A stretch of DNA of 64,000 nucleotides from Trebonia sp963773105 (GTDB taxonomy: Bacteria > Actinomycetota > Actinomycetes > Streptosporangiales > Streptosporangiaceae): NCBI GenBank assembly GCA_963773105.1, contig CAVZAA010000003.1, positions 1,426,001 to 1,490,000 of the forward strand, given 5' to 3'. The position numbers and the translations under genes were made by a program. This document shows, one piece after another, positions 8,663 through 16,896 of this stretch (position 1 is its first letter; each line of letters begins with the position of its first letter). The notes below the pieces were generated by a model. That model did no database searches. It was given only the letters and a program-made list of their open reading frames with translations, and had not been told where the DNA came from.

Positions 8663-9757
8663 ATGGTCAAGTGGCGACTGGGGGCGACGGTGTATCGGGC
8701 GATTTACGCGGTTCTGCTGCGACGGCTGCCGGCCGAGGCGGCCCACCGGGCCGGGTTCTGGCTGATCCGCGCGGCCGCCGCGGTGCCCGGTCTGGCCTGG
8801 GCGCTGCGGCGGGCGCTGGCGCCGCGCGACCCGGCGCTGCCGGTGCGGGCACTCGGGCTGGACTTCCCCGGGCCGCTCGGGCTGGCGGCCGGGTTCGACA
8901 AGGACGGGGAGGGCGTCACCGGGCTGGCGGCCCTCGGGTTCGGGTTCGTCGAGGTCGGCACCGTGACCGCGCGGCCGCAGCCGGGCAATCCGAGACCACG
9001 GATGTTCCGCTTTACCGAGGAGCGGGCGCTGGTCAACCGGATGGGGTTCAACAACCACGGTGCGGCCGCGCTGGCCGCCCGGCTGCGCGCGCTGCGCGCC
9101 CGCCCCGGCTACCGCCCGATCGTCGGCGTCAACATCGGCAAGACCAAGGTCGTCGCGGAAGGGGAGGCGATCGCCGACTACGTGACCAGCGCGCGGCTGG
9201 TCGCCGACGTCGCCGACTACGTCGTCGTCAACGTCAGCTCCCCCAACACGCCCGGGCTGCGCGACCTCCAGTCGGTCGGCAAGCTCGGCCCGCTGCTGAC
9301 GGCGGTGCGCGCGGCGCTCGACCAGGCATCCCCCCGCCGCCGCGTCCCGCTGCTGGTCAAGATCGCACCGGACCTGGCCGACGCCGACGTCGACGCGGTC
9401 GCCGAGCTGGCGCTCGACCTCGGCCTCGACGGGATCATCGCCACCAACACGACGATCTCCCGCGACGGCCTGCGCGATAGTGCCGCGGTGGCCGACGCCG
9501 GGCCCGGCGGCCTGTCCGGCGCGCCGCTGAAGGCGCGCTCGCTCGAGGTGCTTGGCCGGCTGCACGATCGCACCGGGGACCGCCTCGTGCTCATCGCGGC
9601 CGGCGGAATCGAGACCGCAGACGACGCCCGCGACCGGCTGGCGGCCGGCGCCACCCTCCTGCAGGCGTACACCGCGTTCATCTACCAGGGGCCCTGCTGG
9701 CCGGGGCGGGTGCAGCGGCAGCTGGCGGCCCTTCTCCGGGACGCGAAACGGTCCTAG
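8663..9757 (+). CDS. pyrD: Quinone-dependent dihydroorotate dehydrogenase
   Basis: Class 2 dihydroorotate dehydrogenase of 364 residues. It catalyses the fourth step of pyrimidine synthesis, passing electrons from FMN to membrane quinone. The N-terminal amphipathic helical region (about residues 1-50, AIYAVLLRRLPAE) is the membrane-associating quinone tunnel typical of class 2. The signature NVSSPNTPGLRDLQ gives Asn190 and catalytic Ser193. NRMGFNNHG, TNTTISR and AAGGI belong to the FMN and substrate site. It is a housekeeping gene standing alone between a divergent regulator and the amino-sugar operon. Confidence 0.95.
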   Translation: MVKWRLGATVYRAIYAVLLRRLPAEAAHRAGFWLIRAAAAVPGLAWALRRALAPRDPALPVRALGLDFPGPLGLAAGFDKDGEGVTGLAALGFGFVEVGTVTARPQPGNPRPRMFRFTEERALVNRMGFNNHGAAALAARLRALRARPGYRPIVGVNIGKTKVVAEGEAIADYVTSARLVADVADYVVVNVSSPNTPGLRDLQSVGKLGPLLTAVRAALDQASPRRRVPLLVKIAPDLADADVDAVAELALDLGLDGIIATNTTISRDGLRDSAAVADAGPGGLSGAPLKARSLEVLGRLHDRTGDRLVLIAAGGIETADDARDRLAAGATLLQAYTAFIYQGPCWPGRVQRQLAALLRDAKRS

Positions 9758-9831
9758 CGCCCGCCCGCGGCCGACGCCAGGCGTTCTCAACCTGGACGCA
9801 ACGTTGTTACGTTCCGGTCAAAGGTGGACAG

Positions 9832-9845
9832 AAGGTCTTGACCTG
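9832..9845 (+). promoter_or_regulatory. Putative operator upstream of the amino-sugar operon
   Basis: AAGGTCTTGACCTG contains the perfect inverted repeat AGGTC-TT-GACCT. It resembles the DasR site core TGGTCTAGACCA at 9 of 12 positions and lies 87 bases before the lipoprotein start. An AACGT/ACGTT pair lies just upstream. DasR, or the operon's own ROK repressor, could bind here; this is inference. Confidence 0.35.
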
Positions 9846-9931
9846 AATATGTAAGTACGGTCAACTAACAAAAACCCCGCCTGGGCGGTCGGCCCCAGAC
9901 GACCCGGTTCACTTCAGAGAGAAGAGACTTG

Positions 9932-11194
9932 ATGAACAAGAAGCTCACGAGTCGCATCGCCGGCGGTGTCGCGCTGGCTTCCGCGGCCGCGCTGGCCCTC
10001 GCCGCGTGCAGCAGCGGCGGCGGTTCGTCGGCCGGTGGCAACGGCGGAACGACCACCCTCAAGCTGGTCGTCGCCGACTACGGCACCGGCCCGAGCAACA
10101 CCAGCTCTAAGTACTGGGCCACCATCGTCTCGGCGTTCGAGGCGGCGCACTCCAACATCAAGGTGAACGTCACCACGATCCCGTGGACCAACTTCGACTC
10201 GCAGGTCCAGACGATGGTCCAGAACAAGCAGTACCCGGACATCACCGAGGGCGACTACTTCTCCAACTACGCCCAGGACGGCCTGCTCTACTCCGCCTCG
10301 GACGTGCTGTCGGACCCGGGGAACCTGCTGCCGGGGTTCAAGGCGCAGGGCACCTACAACGGCGTCCAGTACGGCATGCCGTTCACCACCTCCAGCCGCA
10401 CCCTCTTCTACAACAAGAAGCTGTTCGCGCAGGCCGGCATCACCGCCGCCCCGCAGACCTGGGCCGACGTCGAGGCCGACGCGGCCAAGATCACTAAGCT
10501 GGGCAAGGTCGGCTTCGGCCTGCCTCTGGGCAACGAGGAGGCGCAGGCCGAGTCGCTGCTGTGGATGCTGGGCGACGGCGGCGGCTACCAGACCAGCGGC
10601 AAGTACACCATCGACAGCCCGGCCAACATCGCGGCGTTCAACTACCTCAAGGGCATGGTCGCGGCGGGCGACACCGAGCCCAACCCGGGCACCGTCGACC
10701 GCACCCCGCTGTGGGAGCAGTTCGCGCAGGGCAACGTCGGCATGATCAACGGCTCCCCCGCGCTCATCCCCATCATCCAGTCGGCCAAGATCCTGACCTC
10801 CGCCGACTGGACGTCGGTCCCGATCGCGGGCAAGACCGGCCCGCTGAGCGTCACCCTCGGCGTTTGCGACAACGTCGCCGCGTTCAAGTCCAACGGTCAC
10901 GAGGCGCAGATCAAGGAGTTCCTCGACTTCGCCTACCAGGACAAGTACCAGCTCGCCTTCGACAACGAGTACGACCTGCTCCCGGCGACGACCACCGCCG
11001 CCAAGGCCATGTCCACCAACCCGGTCTTCGCCCCGTTCCTGACCGCGCTGCCGAACTCGGTGCAGTACCCGAGCGACACCGCGTGGGCGAACGTGAAGAC
11101 CAAGATTCAGCAGACGATCGGCACCGCCGTCACCGGCACCCCGTCGACGGTGCTGACCCAGCTGGAGCAGACCGCCACCTCCGCGGCCGGCTGA
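9932..11194 (+). CDS. Sugar ABC transporter substrate-binding lipoprotein
   Basis: A family-1 extracellular solute-binding protein of 420 residues. The signal peptide is followed by a lipobox, LALAAC, with Cys26 as the lipidation site, then a Gly/Ser linker. The ATG at 9932 follows a purine-rich GAGAGAAGAG; TTG 9929 is an alternative in the same frame. It captures the sugar outside the membrane and delivers it to the two permeases downstream. The presence of a NagB and ROK kinase in the same operon points to an amino sugar such as N-acetylglucosamine or a chito-oligosaccharide, analogous to the Das or Ngc systems. Two small hairpins between this gene and the permease probably allow more of this subunit to be made. 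Confidence 0.88.
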   Translation: MNKKLTSRIAGGVALASAAALALAACSSGGGSSAGGNGGTTTLKLVVADYGTGPSNTSSKYWATIVSAFEAAHSNIKVNVTTIPWTNFDSQVQTMVQNKQYPDITEGDYFSNYAQDGLLYSASDVLSDPGNLLPGFKAQGTYNGVQYGMPFTTSSRTLFYNKKLFAQAGITAAPQTWADVEADAAKITKLGKVGFGLPLGNEEAQAESLLWMLGDGGGYQTSGKYTIDSPANIAAFNYLKGMVAAGDTEPNPGTVDRTPLWEQFAQGNVGMINGSPALIPIIQSAKILTSADWTSVPIAGKTGPLSVTLGVCDNVAAFKSNGHEAQIKEFLDFAYQDKYQLAFDNEYDLLPATTTAAKAMSTNPVFAPFLTALPNSVQYPSDTAWANVKTKIQQTIGTAVTGTPSTVLTQLEQTATSAAG

Positions 11195-11201
11195 CAGCCT
11201 A

Positions 11202-11255
11202 GATAGCCTCCGCTATCGGATTCCGCGTGGGGCCCGGCGCTCCCGTGCCCCACGC
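11202..11255 (+). promoter_or_regulatory. Two tandem hairpins between binding-protein and permease genes
   Basis: GATAGC-CTCC-GCTATC (11202-11217) is followed by GCGTGGGG (11225-11232) pairing with CCCCACGC (11248-11255). There is no T-run. Such structures after a binding-protein gene commonly stabilise its mRNA or partly terminate transcription, raising binding protein over permease. Confidence 0.6.
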
Positions 11256-11283
11256 ATCCCCGAACCACCTGAGGATGAACTCG

Positions 11284-12171
11284 ATGCCCGCCCTCCGCCG
11301 ACTCTCGCCACTGCTGTGGCTGGGTCCCGCCGTCGCCCTCATCGCCCTGGTCGTGCTGTGGCCGGTCGTGGTCATGGTGCAGTCGTCGTTCCAGAACATC
11401 AGCGGCATTGGCTTCGTGGCGGGCTATAACGGCACCGCCAACTTCCGCCAGCTCTTGCACGAGCCCGACTTCGTCTCGGTCCTGCTCCGCACCGTGGTCT
11501 GGGTCGTGGTCGTGGTGTCCGTCACCGTGCTGATCTCGCTCGGCCTGGCCCAGCTCTTCAACCAGAAGTTCCCCGGGCGCCGGGTGACCCGGTGGGCGCT
11601 CATCATCCCGTGGGCCGCCTCGGTGATGATGACCGCGCTGATCTTCAAGTGGGCGCTGGACCCGAACGTCGGCGTCATCAACGTGATCCTGCACCACATT
11701 GGCGTGGTCAGGCAGCTCGGCTCCAATCAGGCCGACTGGCTCGGCAACCCGACCAGCGCGCTGCTGTGGATGATGGGCGTCGCGGTCTTCGTCTCGCTGC
11801 CGTTCACCACCTACGCCATCCTCTCCGGCTTGCAGGGGATCCCGCAGGAGGTGTACGAGGCGTCCGCCATCGACGGCGCGACCTCGTGGAAGTCGTACCT
11901 GCGGGTGACGCTGCCGCTGCTGCGGCCGGCCATCGTGGTGGCGACGCTGATCAACGTCATCAACGTGTTCAACTCGTTCCCGATCATCTGGGAGATGACC
12001 GGGGGCGGCCCCGGCTACCAGACCGCCACCAGCACCATCTTCATGGTCGACCTCAAGCAGGGCAACGTGGGCGAGTCGGCGTCGATGTCGACCATCAACT
12101 TCCTGCTCGTCATCGTCATCGTCGTCGTCTACCTCGCCACCACCGGCTGGAAGGAGCAGGTCGACCGATGA
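11284..12171 (+). CDS. Sugar ABC transporter permease (MalF/UgpA type)
   Basis: A membrane protein of about 295 residues with six predicted hydrophobic segments, the first at LLWLGPAVALIALVVLW. The EAA loop, which contacts the ATPase, reads EVYEASAIDGAT followed by LPLLRP. ATG 11284 is preferred because GAGGA lies 8 bases upstream; ATG 11275 is possible. Its stop overlaps the next permease start by 4 bases. No ATPase gene is adjacent, which is usual for actinomycete sugar importers that share the MsiK ATPase. Confidence 0.88.
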   Translation: MPALRRLSPLLWLGPAVALIALVVLWPVVVMVQSSFQNISGIGFVAGYNGTANFRQLLHEPDFVSVLLRTVVWVVVVVSVTVLISLGLAQLFNQKFPGRRVTRWALIIPWAASVMMTALIFKWALDPNVGVINVILHHIGVVRQLGSNQADWLGNPTSALLWMMGVAVFVSLPFTTYAILSGLQGIPQEVYEASAIDGATSWKSYLRVTLPLLRPAIVVATLINVINVFNSFPIIWEMTGGGPGYQTATSTIFMVDLKQGNVGESASMSTINFLLVIVIVVVYLATTGWKEQVDR

Positions 12172-13055
12172 GCGCCACCACCCAGACCGCGCCGCCACTG
12201 ATCTCCACGCCGACCCGACCCGCGCGGCGGCCGCGCAAGCAGCTGCGCACGTGGCTGGTGGCCGGCACGGCGTACGTCGTCGCCATCATCTTCCTGCTGC
12301 CGTACCTGGAGATGCTCATCATGGCCGGCCGGCCGGACGACGAGCTCGGCCAGGCGACGATCTTCCCCCGGCACTTCACCTTCTCGAACTTCACCACCCT
12401 GTGGTCGGGCAGCGGCCTCGGCGGCAGCATCGGCACCAGCCTCGAGATCGCGGCCGGCGCTACCGTGCTGGTGCTGCTGGTCGCCCTCCCGGCGGCCTAC
12501 TACACCGCGCGGCACCGCTTCCGCGGTCGCCTCGCCTTCCTGCTCCTTGTCCTGGCCACGCAGATGTTCCAGCCGGCGGCGATGCTGGTCGGCCTGCAGC
12601 GCGAGTTCAGCAACTTCGGCTGGGCCACCCCGACGCTGTCGCTCATCATCATCAACGCCGGCTTCAACATGGCGTTCGCGGTGTGGATACTCAACGCCTT
12701 CTTCTCCTCGATCCCGGTCGAGCTGGAGGAGGCGTCCATGGTCGACGGGCTGGGCCGGGTCGGCGCGCTGCTGCGGATCACGCTGCCGCTGGCCGCGCCC
12801 GGCATCGTGACCGCGCTGATCTTCACGTTCATCTCGGCCTGGAACGAGTTCCTGGTCGCGCTCACGCTCAGCCTCGGCGAGCAGACCTCGCAGCAGCCGC
12901 TGACGGTCGCGATCAACCAGTACATCGGGGAGTACTCTGTCGATTGGGGTCATCTGTTCGCAGCGGGCCTGGTCGCGACCGTGCCGGTGATCATCCTGTT
13001 CGCCTTCATCGAGCGCCGGGTCGTGGGCGGCCTGACGGCGGGAGGGGTCAAGTGA
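12168..13055 (+). CDS. Sugar ABC transporter permease (MalG/UgpE type)
   Basis: The second permease, 295 residues, has a Pro/Arg-rich cytoplasmic N-terminus (about 25 residues) before the first membrane helix (VVAIIFLLPYLEMLIM). Its EAA loop reads ELEEASMVDGLG followed by LPLAAP. ATG 12168 overlaps the upstream stop, and its own stop overlaps the ROK repressor start (GTGA), so three consecutive genes are translationally coupled. It forms the transmembrane heterodimer with the upstream permease. Confidence 0.88.
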   Translation: MSATTQTAPPLISTPTRPARRPRKQLRTWLVAGTAYVVAIIFLLPYLEMLIMAGRPDDELGQATIFPRHFTFSNFTTLWSGSGLGGSIGTSLEIAAGATVLVLLVALPAAYYTARHRFRGRLAFLLLVLATQMFQPAAMLVGLQREFSNFGWATPTLSLIIINAGFNMAFAVWILNAFFSSIPVELEEASMVDGLGRVGALLRITLPLAAPGIVTALIFTFISAWNEFLVALTLSLGEQTSQQPLTVAINQYIGEYSVDWGHLFAAGLVATVPVIILFAFIERRVVGGLTAGGVK

Positions 13056-14161
13056 GCGGTGGCGGGGTTGGCCGTCGCCCGCTGCGCCCCATCGGCAAGC
13101 TGCTGGCCGAGGACACCAAGCGTCATCACCTGTCGCTGATCCTGCAGCACCTTTTCGCGGACGGTCCGGCCTCCCGGGCCGACCTCGCCCGCGCCACTGG
13201 CCTGACCCGGGTCACCGTCTCCGATCTGGTCGGCAGCCTCATCCACGATGGCCTGCTTGGCGAGCTCGGCGCGCCGGCCGAGGCCAGAGTCGGCAAGCCG
13301 CCGACGCTGGTCGGCCTGCTGGCCGACGCCGCGCACATCGTGGCTCTCGACCTGTCGGCCGACGACCGCCTGGCGGGAGCCGTGGTCGACCTGTTCGGGC
13401 AGGTCAAGGTGCGGGCCGAGGTTCCCCGGGAGGGCGCCCGCGGGGAGGCCGCGGTCCGCCTCGTGGTCCGCCTGGCCCGGCAACTGCGCGCGGCCACCGA
13501 CCGGCCGCTGCTCGGCATCGGCGTCGGCTCAGCCGGTGTCGTCGACGGCAACGGCGTCGTGCTGAACGCGGCCAACCTCGGCTGGGCCGGCCTCGACCTC
13601 ACCGGCATCCTCCGTCGCGAACTCCACGTCTCCGTTTACGTCGCCAACGACGCCAATACCGCCGTCCTGGGCGAGCACACCTTCGGCGAGCGGGCGGCGG
13701 CCGACCTGATGCTGGTGCGGATCGGCACCGGGGTCGGCGCCGGCCTCGTCGTCGGCGGCGCGCTGGTCGAGGGGCACACCTCGGCGGCGGGCGAGATCGG
13801 CCACGTCGTCGTCGACCCGGGCGGCGCGCGCTGCGCCTGCGGACGAGCGGGCTGCCTGGAAACCGTGCTTGCCGTCCCGCACCTGCGTCGCGGCGACCGC
13901 TCCCTTGCCGCCGTCGGCACCACCCTCGGCGAGGTGCTCGCGCCGGTCGTCGGCGCGCTCAACCTGAGAGAGATCGTGCTGGTGGGACCGCTGGACCTGC
14001 TCGACGGAGAACTATGCGAGGCCGTCGACCGGACCGTGCGCGAGCGGGTGATGGCGGCCTCGTCGGACGAGCTGGTCGTGCGCACGTCGCCGCTCGGCGA
14101 CGACGTCGTGCTCCTGGGCGCGGCGGTGCTCGTCCTCTCCGGTGAACTGGGCGTGTCGTGA
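13052..14161 (+). CDS. ROK family transcriptional repressor (NagC/XylR type)
   Basis: A 369-residue regulator. The N-terminal winged helix spans about residues 12-75, with SRADLARATGLTRVTVSDLV as recognition region. It is followed by a ROK sugar-kinase fold with the zinc site CACGRAGCLE and GTGVGAG. It probably senses an amino sugar or its phosphate and controls this operon from within. GTG 13052 overlaps the permease stop, preceded by GGAGGGG. The C-terminal lobe is short compared with longer NagC-like proteins. The N-terminal ROK phosphate loop is degenerate (LDLSADDRLA rather than DxGGTK), as expected for a regulator rather than a kinase. Confidence 0.9.
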   Translation: MSGGGVGRRPLRPIGKLLAEDTKRHHLSLILQHLFADGPASRADLARATGLTRVTVSDLVGSLIHDGLLGELGAPAEARVGKPPTLVGLLADAAHIVALDLSADDRLAGAVVDLFGQVKVRAEVPREGARGEAAVRLVVRLARQLRAATDRPLLGIGVGSAGVVDGNGVVLNAANLGWAGLDLTGILRRELHVSVYVANDANTAVLGEHTFGERAAADLMLVRIGTGVGAGLVVGGALVEGHTSAAGEIGHVVVDPGGARCACGRAGCLETVLAVPHLRRGDRSLAAVGTTLGEVLAPVVGALNLREIVLVGPLDLLDGELCEAVDRTVRERVMAASSDELVVRTSPLGDDVVLLGAAVLVLSGELGVS

Positions 14162-15069
14162 CCGCTGACATGAGGGTCGGCCTCGACATCGGGGGCACCA
14201 AGATTCTCGGGGTGGTCGTAGCGGCGGACGGCGCCGTCCTCGCCCAGCACCGTGAGGCCACCGTGCCCGGTCCCGACGGCGTGCTGGCCACGGCGACAAG
14301 CGTGCTTGACCGGCTGGCGGCCGCGTTCGACGGTGTGCTGCCGTCGCACGTCGGCATCGGATTCCCCGGGCTGGTCGACCGTGATCGCGGGGCCGTGAGC
14401 CATGCGGTCAACCTCGGCCTTGGCGGCGACTGGCTGCCACTGGCCGAGCGGCTGGCGGACCGCACCGGCGCCGCCGTGATGGTCGAGAACGACGTTAGGG
14501 CGGCCACCTGGGGCGCACACGTGCTCAGCGGTGCCGACGACCTCGGCTACCTCAGCATCGGCACCGGCCTCGCGGCCGGCTTCGTCCTGGGCGGCCGTCT
14601 GCGCCGCGGCGCCTACGGCGCGTCGGGGGAAATCGGGCACGTGCCGGTCGATCCGGCGGGCCCGTTCTGCTCCTGCGGCCAGCGCGGGTGCCTGGAGCTG
14701 AGCGCCGCCGCCTCCGCCCTCACCGCCGCCTGGCCGGCCGACGGCGGGATGTCCCCGGCGGCGGCCGTGTTCGCCGCCGCCGCCGCGGGAGACCCGGCTG
14801 CGGTCGGGGTCCGCGACCGGTTCGCCGCACGGGTGGCCGACGCGATCCGGATGCTCGGCCTGTCGGTTGACCCGGCCGCGATCATCATCGGGGGCGGCAT
14901 CACCGACCTGGGCGAGCCGCTGCTCACCGCGGTCACCGCCGCCCTGCGGGCCCAGACGGCCGGGTCACCGTTCCTGGCCGCCATCAACCTGGCCGACCGC
15001 GTACGGCTGCTGCCGAGCGGGGTGCCGGTCGGCGCCGTCGGCGCCGCCATGATCTGGGACGCGCGGTGA
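14158..15069 (+). CDS. ROK family sugar kinase, probably for amino sugar
   Basis: A 303-residue ROK kinase. The ATP phosphate-binding motif DIGGTK is at residues 10-15, a second loop is GTGLAAGF, and the zinc-binding motif reads CSCGQRGCLE. The GTG at 14158 overlaps the repressor stop; ATG 14170 is an in-frame alternative. In this operon it would phosphorylate the imported amino sugar at C6. Because NagB acts on glucosamine 6-phosphate and no deacetylase is present, the kinase may act on glucosamine itself, or NagA may be encoded elsewhere. The preceding regulator shares the fold, so the pair may descend from a duplication. Confidence 0.85.
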   Translation: MTADMRVGLDIGGTKILGVVVAADGAVLAQHREATVPGPDGVLATATSVLDRLAAAFDGVLPSHVGIGFPGLVDRDRGAVSHAVNLGLGGDWLPLAERLADRTGAAVMVENDVRAATWGAHVLSGADDLGYLSIGTGLAAGFVLGGRLRRGAYGASGEIGHVPVDPAGPFCSCGQRGCLELSAAASALTAAWPADGGMSPAAAVFAAAAAGDPAAVGVRDRFAARVADAIRMLGLSVDPAAIIIGGGITDLGEPLLTAVTAALRAQTAGSPFLAAINLADRVRLLPSGVPVGAVGAAMIWDAR

Positions 15070-15143
15070 CCGCTGCGCGGACCCGCCGCGACGATCGCGG
15101 CAGGCCGGGTTACCGACGTTCACCGCGTGAAGGGAGATTACCG

Positions 15144-15929
15144 ATGGAGGTCGTGCCGCTCGGATCGGCCGACGAGATCGCCGCGCTGGCGGCTCACGTC
15201 TTCGAGGAGGTCGTCCGCGGTAAGCCGGCTGCCGTGCTCGGACTCGCCACCGGGTCGACCCCGCTGCCGGCCTACCGGGAGCTTATTCGCCGCTACGAGG
15301 CCGGCGTCGGCCCCTCGTACGCCGCGGTGACCTGCTTCAACCTCGACGAGTACGTCGGCCTGCCCGCCGGGCACGAGCAGAGCTACCGGGCGACCATCGC
15401 CCGCGAGCTGACCGACGGCCTGGGCATCAGCCCGGACCGGGTGAACGGGCCCGATCCCAGCCCCGAGGGGCTGCCGACGGCGGGCGAGCGCTACGAGGCG
15501 CTGATCGAGCGCGCGGGCGGAGTCGACGTGCAGGTGCTCGGCATCGGCTCCGATGGCCACCTGGCCTTCAACGAGCCCGGCTCGTCGCTCGCCAGCCGCA
15601 CCAGGATCAAGACCCTGACCGCCGAGACGCGCAAGGACAACGCGCGCTTCTTCGGATCCCCCGACCAGGTGCCTGTGCACGTGCTGACCCAGGGTCTAGG
15701 GACGATCCTCCGGGCCCGCCACCTGCTGCTCATCGCCACCGGGGCCGACAAGGCGGCCGCCGTGGCGGACGCGGTCGAGGGACCGGTCTCGGCATCCTGC
15801 CCGGCCTCGGCCCTGCAACTGCACCCGCACGCCACCGTGCTGCTCGACCCGCCCGCGGCCGCCCGCCTGGCCCGCCTCGACTACTACCGCGAGGTCTACG
15901 CCGCCAAGCCAGCCTGGCAGGGCCTGTAG
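15144..15929 (+). CDS. nagB: Glucosamine-6-phosphate deaminase
   Basis: A 261-residue enzyme converting glucosamine 6-phosphate to fructose 6-phosphate and ammonia. The family motifs are clear: ATGSTP phosphate loop near residue 35, FNLDEY with Asp68, and GIGSDGHLAFNEP with Asp137, His139 and Glu144 of the catalytic group. ATG 15144 aligns with the usual NagB N-terminus and has AAGGGAG 7 bases upstream. A GTG at 15066 overlapping the kinase stop would add 26 unlike residues and is rejected. It ends the amino-sugar operon and channels the sugar into glycolysis. Confidence 0.95.
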   Translation: MEVVPLGSADEIAALAAHVFEEVVRGKPAAVLGLATGSTPLPAYRELIRRYEAGVGPSYAAVTCFNLDEYVGLPAGHEQSYRATIARELTDGLGISPDRVNGPDPSPEGLPTAGERYEALIERAGGVDVQVLGIGSDGHLAFNEPGSSLASRTRIKTLTAETRKDNARFFGSPDQVPVHVLTQGLGTILRARHLLLIATGADKAAAVADAVEGPVSASCPASALQLHPHATVLLDPPAAARLARLDYYREVYAAKPAWQGL

Positions 15930-15964
15930 ACGCCTGGAATCACCGCGCCAAAGTGGTATGGGCT

Positions 15965-16540
15965 CTAGACCACGAAGGACTCGGTCTCAAGGGTGAACGA
16001 GAACGGCTCCGGCAGCTTTACGCCACCGCCGAGCCGGACCGTCGAACTGCTGGTGTATTCGTTTCGCACTGAGTCGGCGTAAAGAGCGACTTCATGACGC
16101 TGACGATCTACTAGCAGATAGAGCGGGATCTGAGCAGCCGCATAGGCGCGCCGCTTGGCGTTTCGATCATGGTCGGGGGAGGACGAGGTGATCTCAACCA
16201 CCATGGCGACACCAGTGGCCGGCATCCATGTCGGCGCGTCAAGAAACAGATCCAGCTTGGCGGGCGCGAACGTTATGTCGGGAATGACCCGGCCATGCCC
16301 CTCGACGACCGGGACAATCAATCCTTTTTGCCCCGAGAAGTCCATTGGGGTGACGCTGCCCGCAAGAACCTGCTTGACGATCCGCATGATGCAGCGTTCA
16401 TGGTTGCCGTCGGGGGGTGGCGTCACGACGATTTCTCCGTCAATCAGCTCGGCTCGGTAGCCCTCGGGGGTATCGAAGGAGAGAAAGTCCTGCAGCGTGA
16501 AATCCGCCTCAGCGTCTGCCTCACGAGTCATGACGATCAT
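15965..16540 (-). CDS. Uma2 family (DUF820) restriction-endonuclease-like protein
   Basis: A 191-residue protein of the Uma2/DUF820 family, which has a PD-(D/E)XK nuclease fold and is abundant in cyanobacteria and actinomycetes. The core is visible as AELIDGEIVVTP near residue 27, PDITFAP (Asp), and VVEITSSS with a later Lys, matching the D...ExK arrangement. ATG 16540 has GGGAGGAG 6 bases upstream; an upstream ATG would add 13 residues without a better signal. The biological role of the family is not established. It is a lone gene, convergent with nagB, and may be a mobile accessory gene. Confidence 0.85.
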   Translation of the reverse strand: MIVMTREADAEADFTLQDFLSFDTPEGYRAELIDGEIVVTPPPDGNHERCIMRIVKQVLAGSVTPMDFSGQKGLIVPVVEGHGRVIPDITFAPAKLDLFLDAPTWMPATGVAMVVEITSSSPDHDRNAKRRAYAAAQIPLYLLVDRQRHEVALYADSVRNEYTSSSTVRLGGGVKLPEPFSFTLETESFVV

Positions 16541-16896
16541 GTTCCGCTCCTCCCTTGTGACCATAAAAGTATCACGCAAAATTAACGGAACGCCACCTTT
16601 CTGCTACTGATAGCAACGTATTGCCACATGCATTCATTTGCACACCACATCTGTAGCCAGGTTACTACGTTACGAGTCGGAGGCGGATTGATGGGTCGAC
16701 GGGCCCCTACGCTGCGATCAGTTCCTGGTAGCCGCGTTGACGCGGGGGCCGCCGCGTCTCCGCGATTCCGCCTGGCCGGAGTCACCGTGGCCGAGTCACA
16801 AGACGCCCGAGGTCGTTGTGTCCGGCGGGACAACCGGCGGTATCCGCTGGTGCGGGGGGCTTGCTGTTGGGCGGTCGGCGTATCAGGCTCGTACTT
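16541..16896. other. Intergenic region without a convincing gene
   Basis: About 355 bases between the divergent Uma2 and flavin monooxygenase genes. The left third is AT-richer than the surroundings and should hold the promoter of the Uma2 gene. I see no supported coding sequence, RNA gene or strong hairpin here. Confidence 0.5.

Noticed and set aside
9868..9890. Minus-strand terminator-like CCGC/GCGG hairpin followed by TTTTT upstream of the amino-sugar operon
   Set aside because: The stem is only 4 bp with a 4-base loop and no minus-strand gene ends here.
15953..15972. GTGGT/ACCAC arms with a TCTAGACCAC half resembling a DasR site downstream of nagB
   Set aside because: Only one half matches the 16-bp consensus and it overlaps the end of the Uma2 gene. 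It is at the 3' end of the operon, so probably chance.
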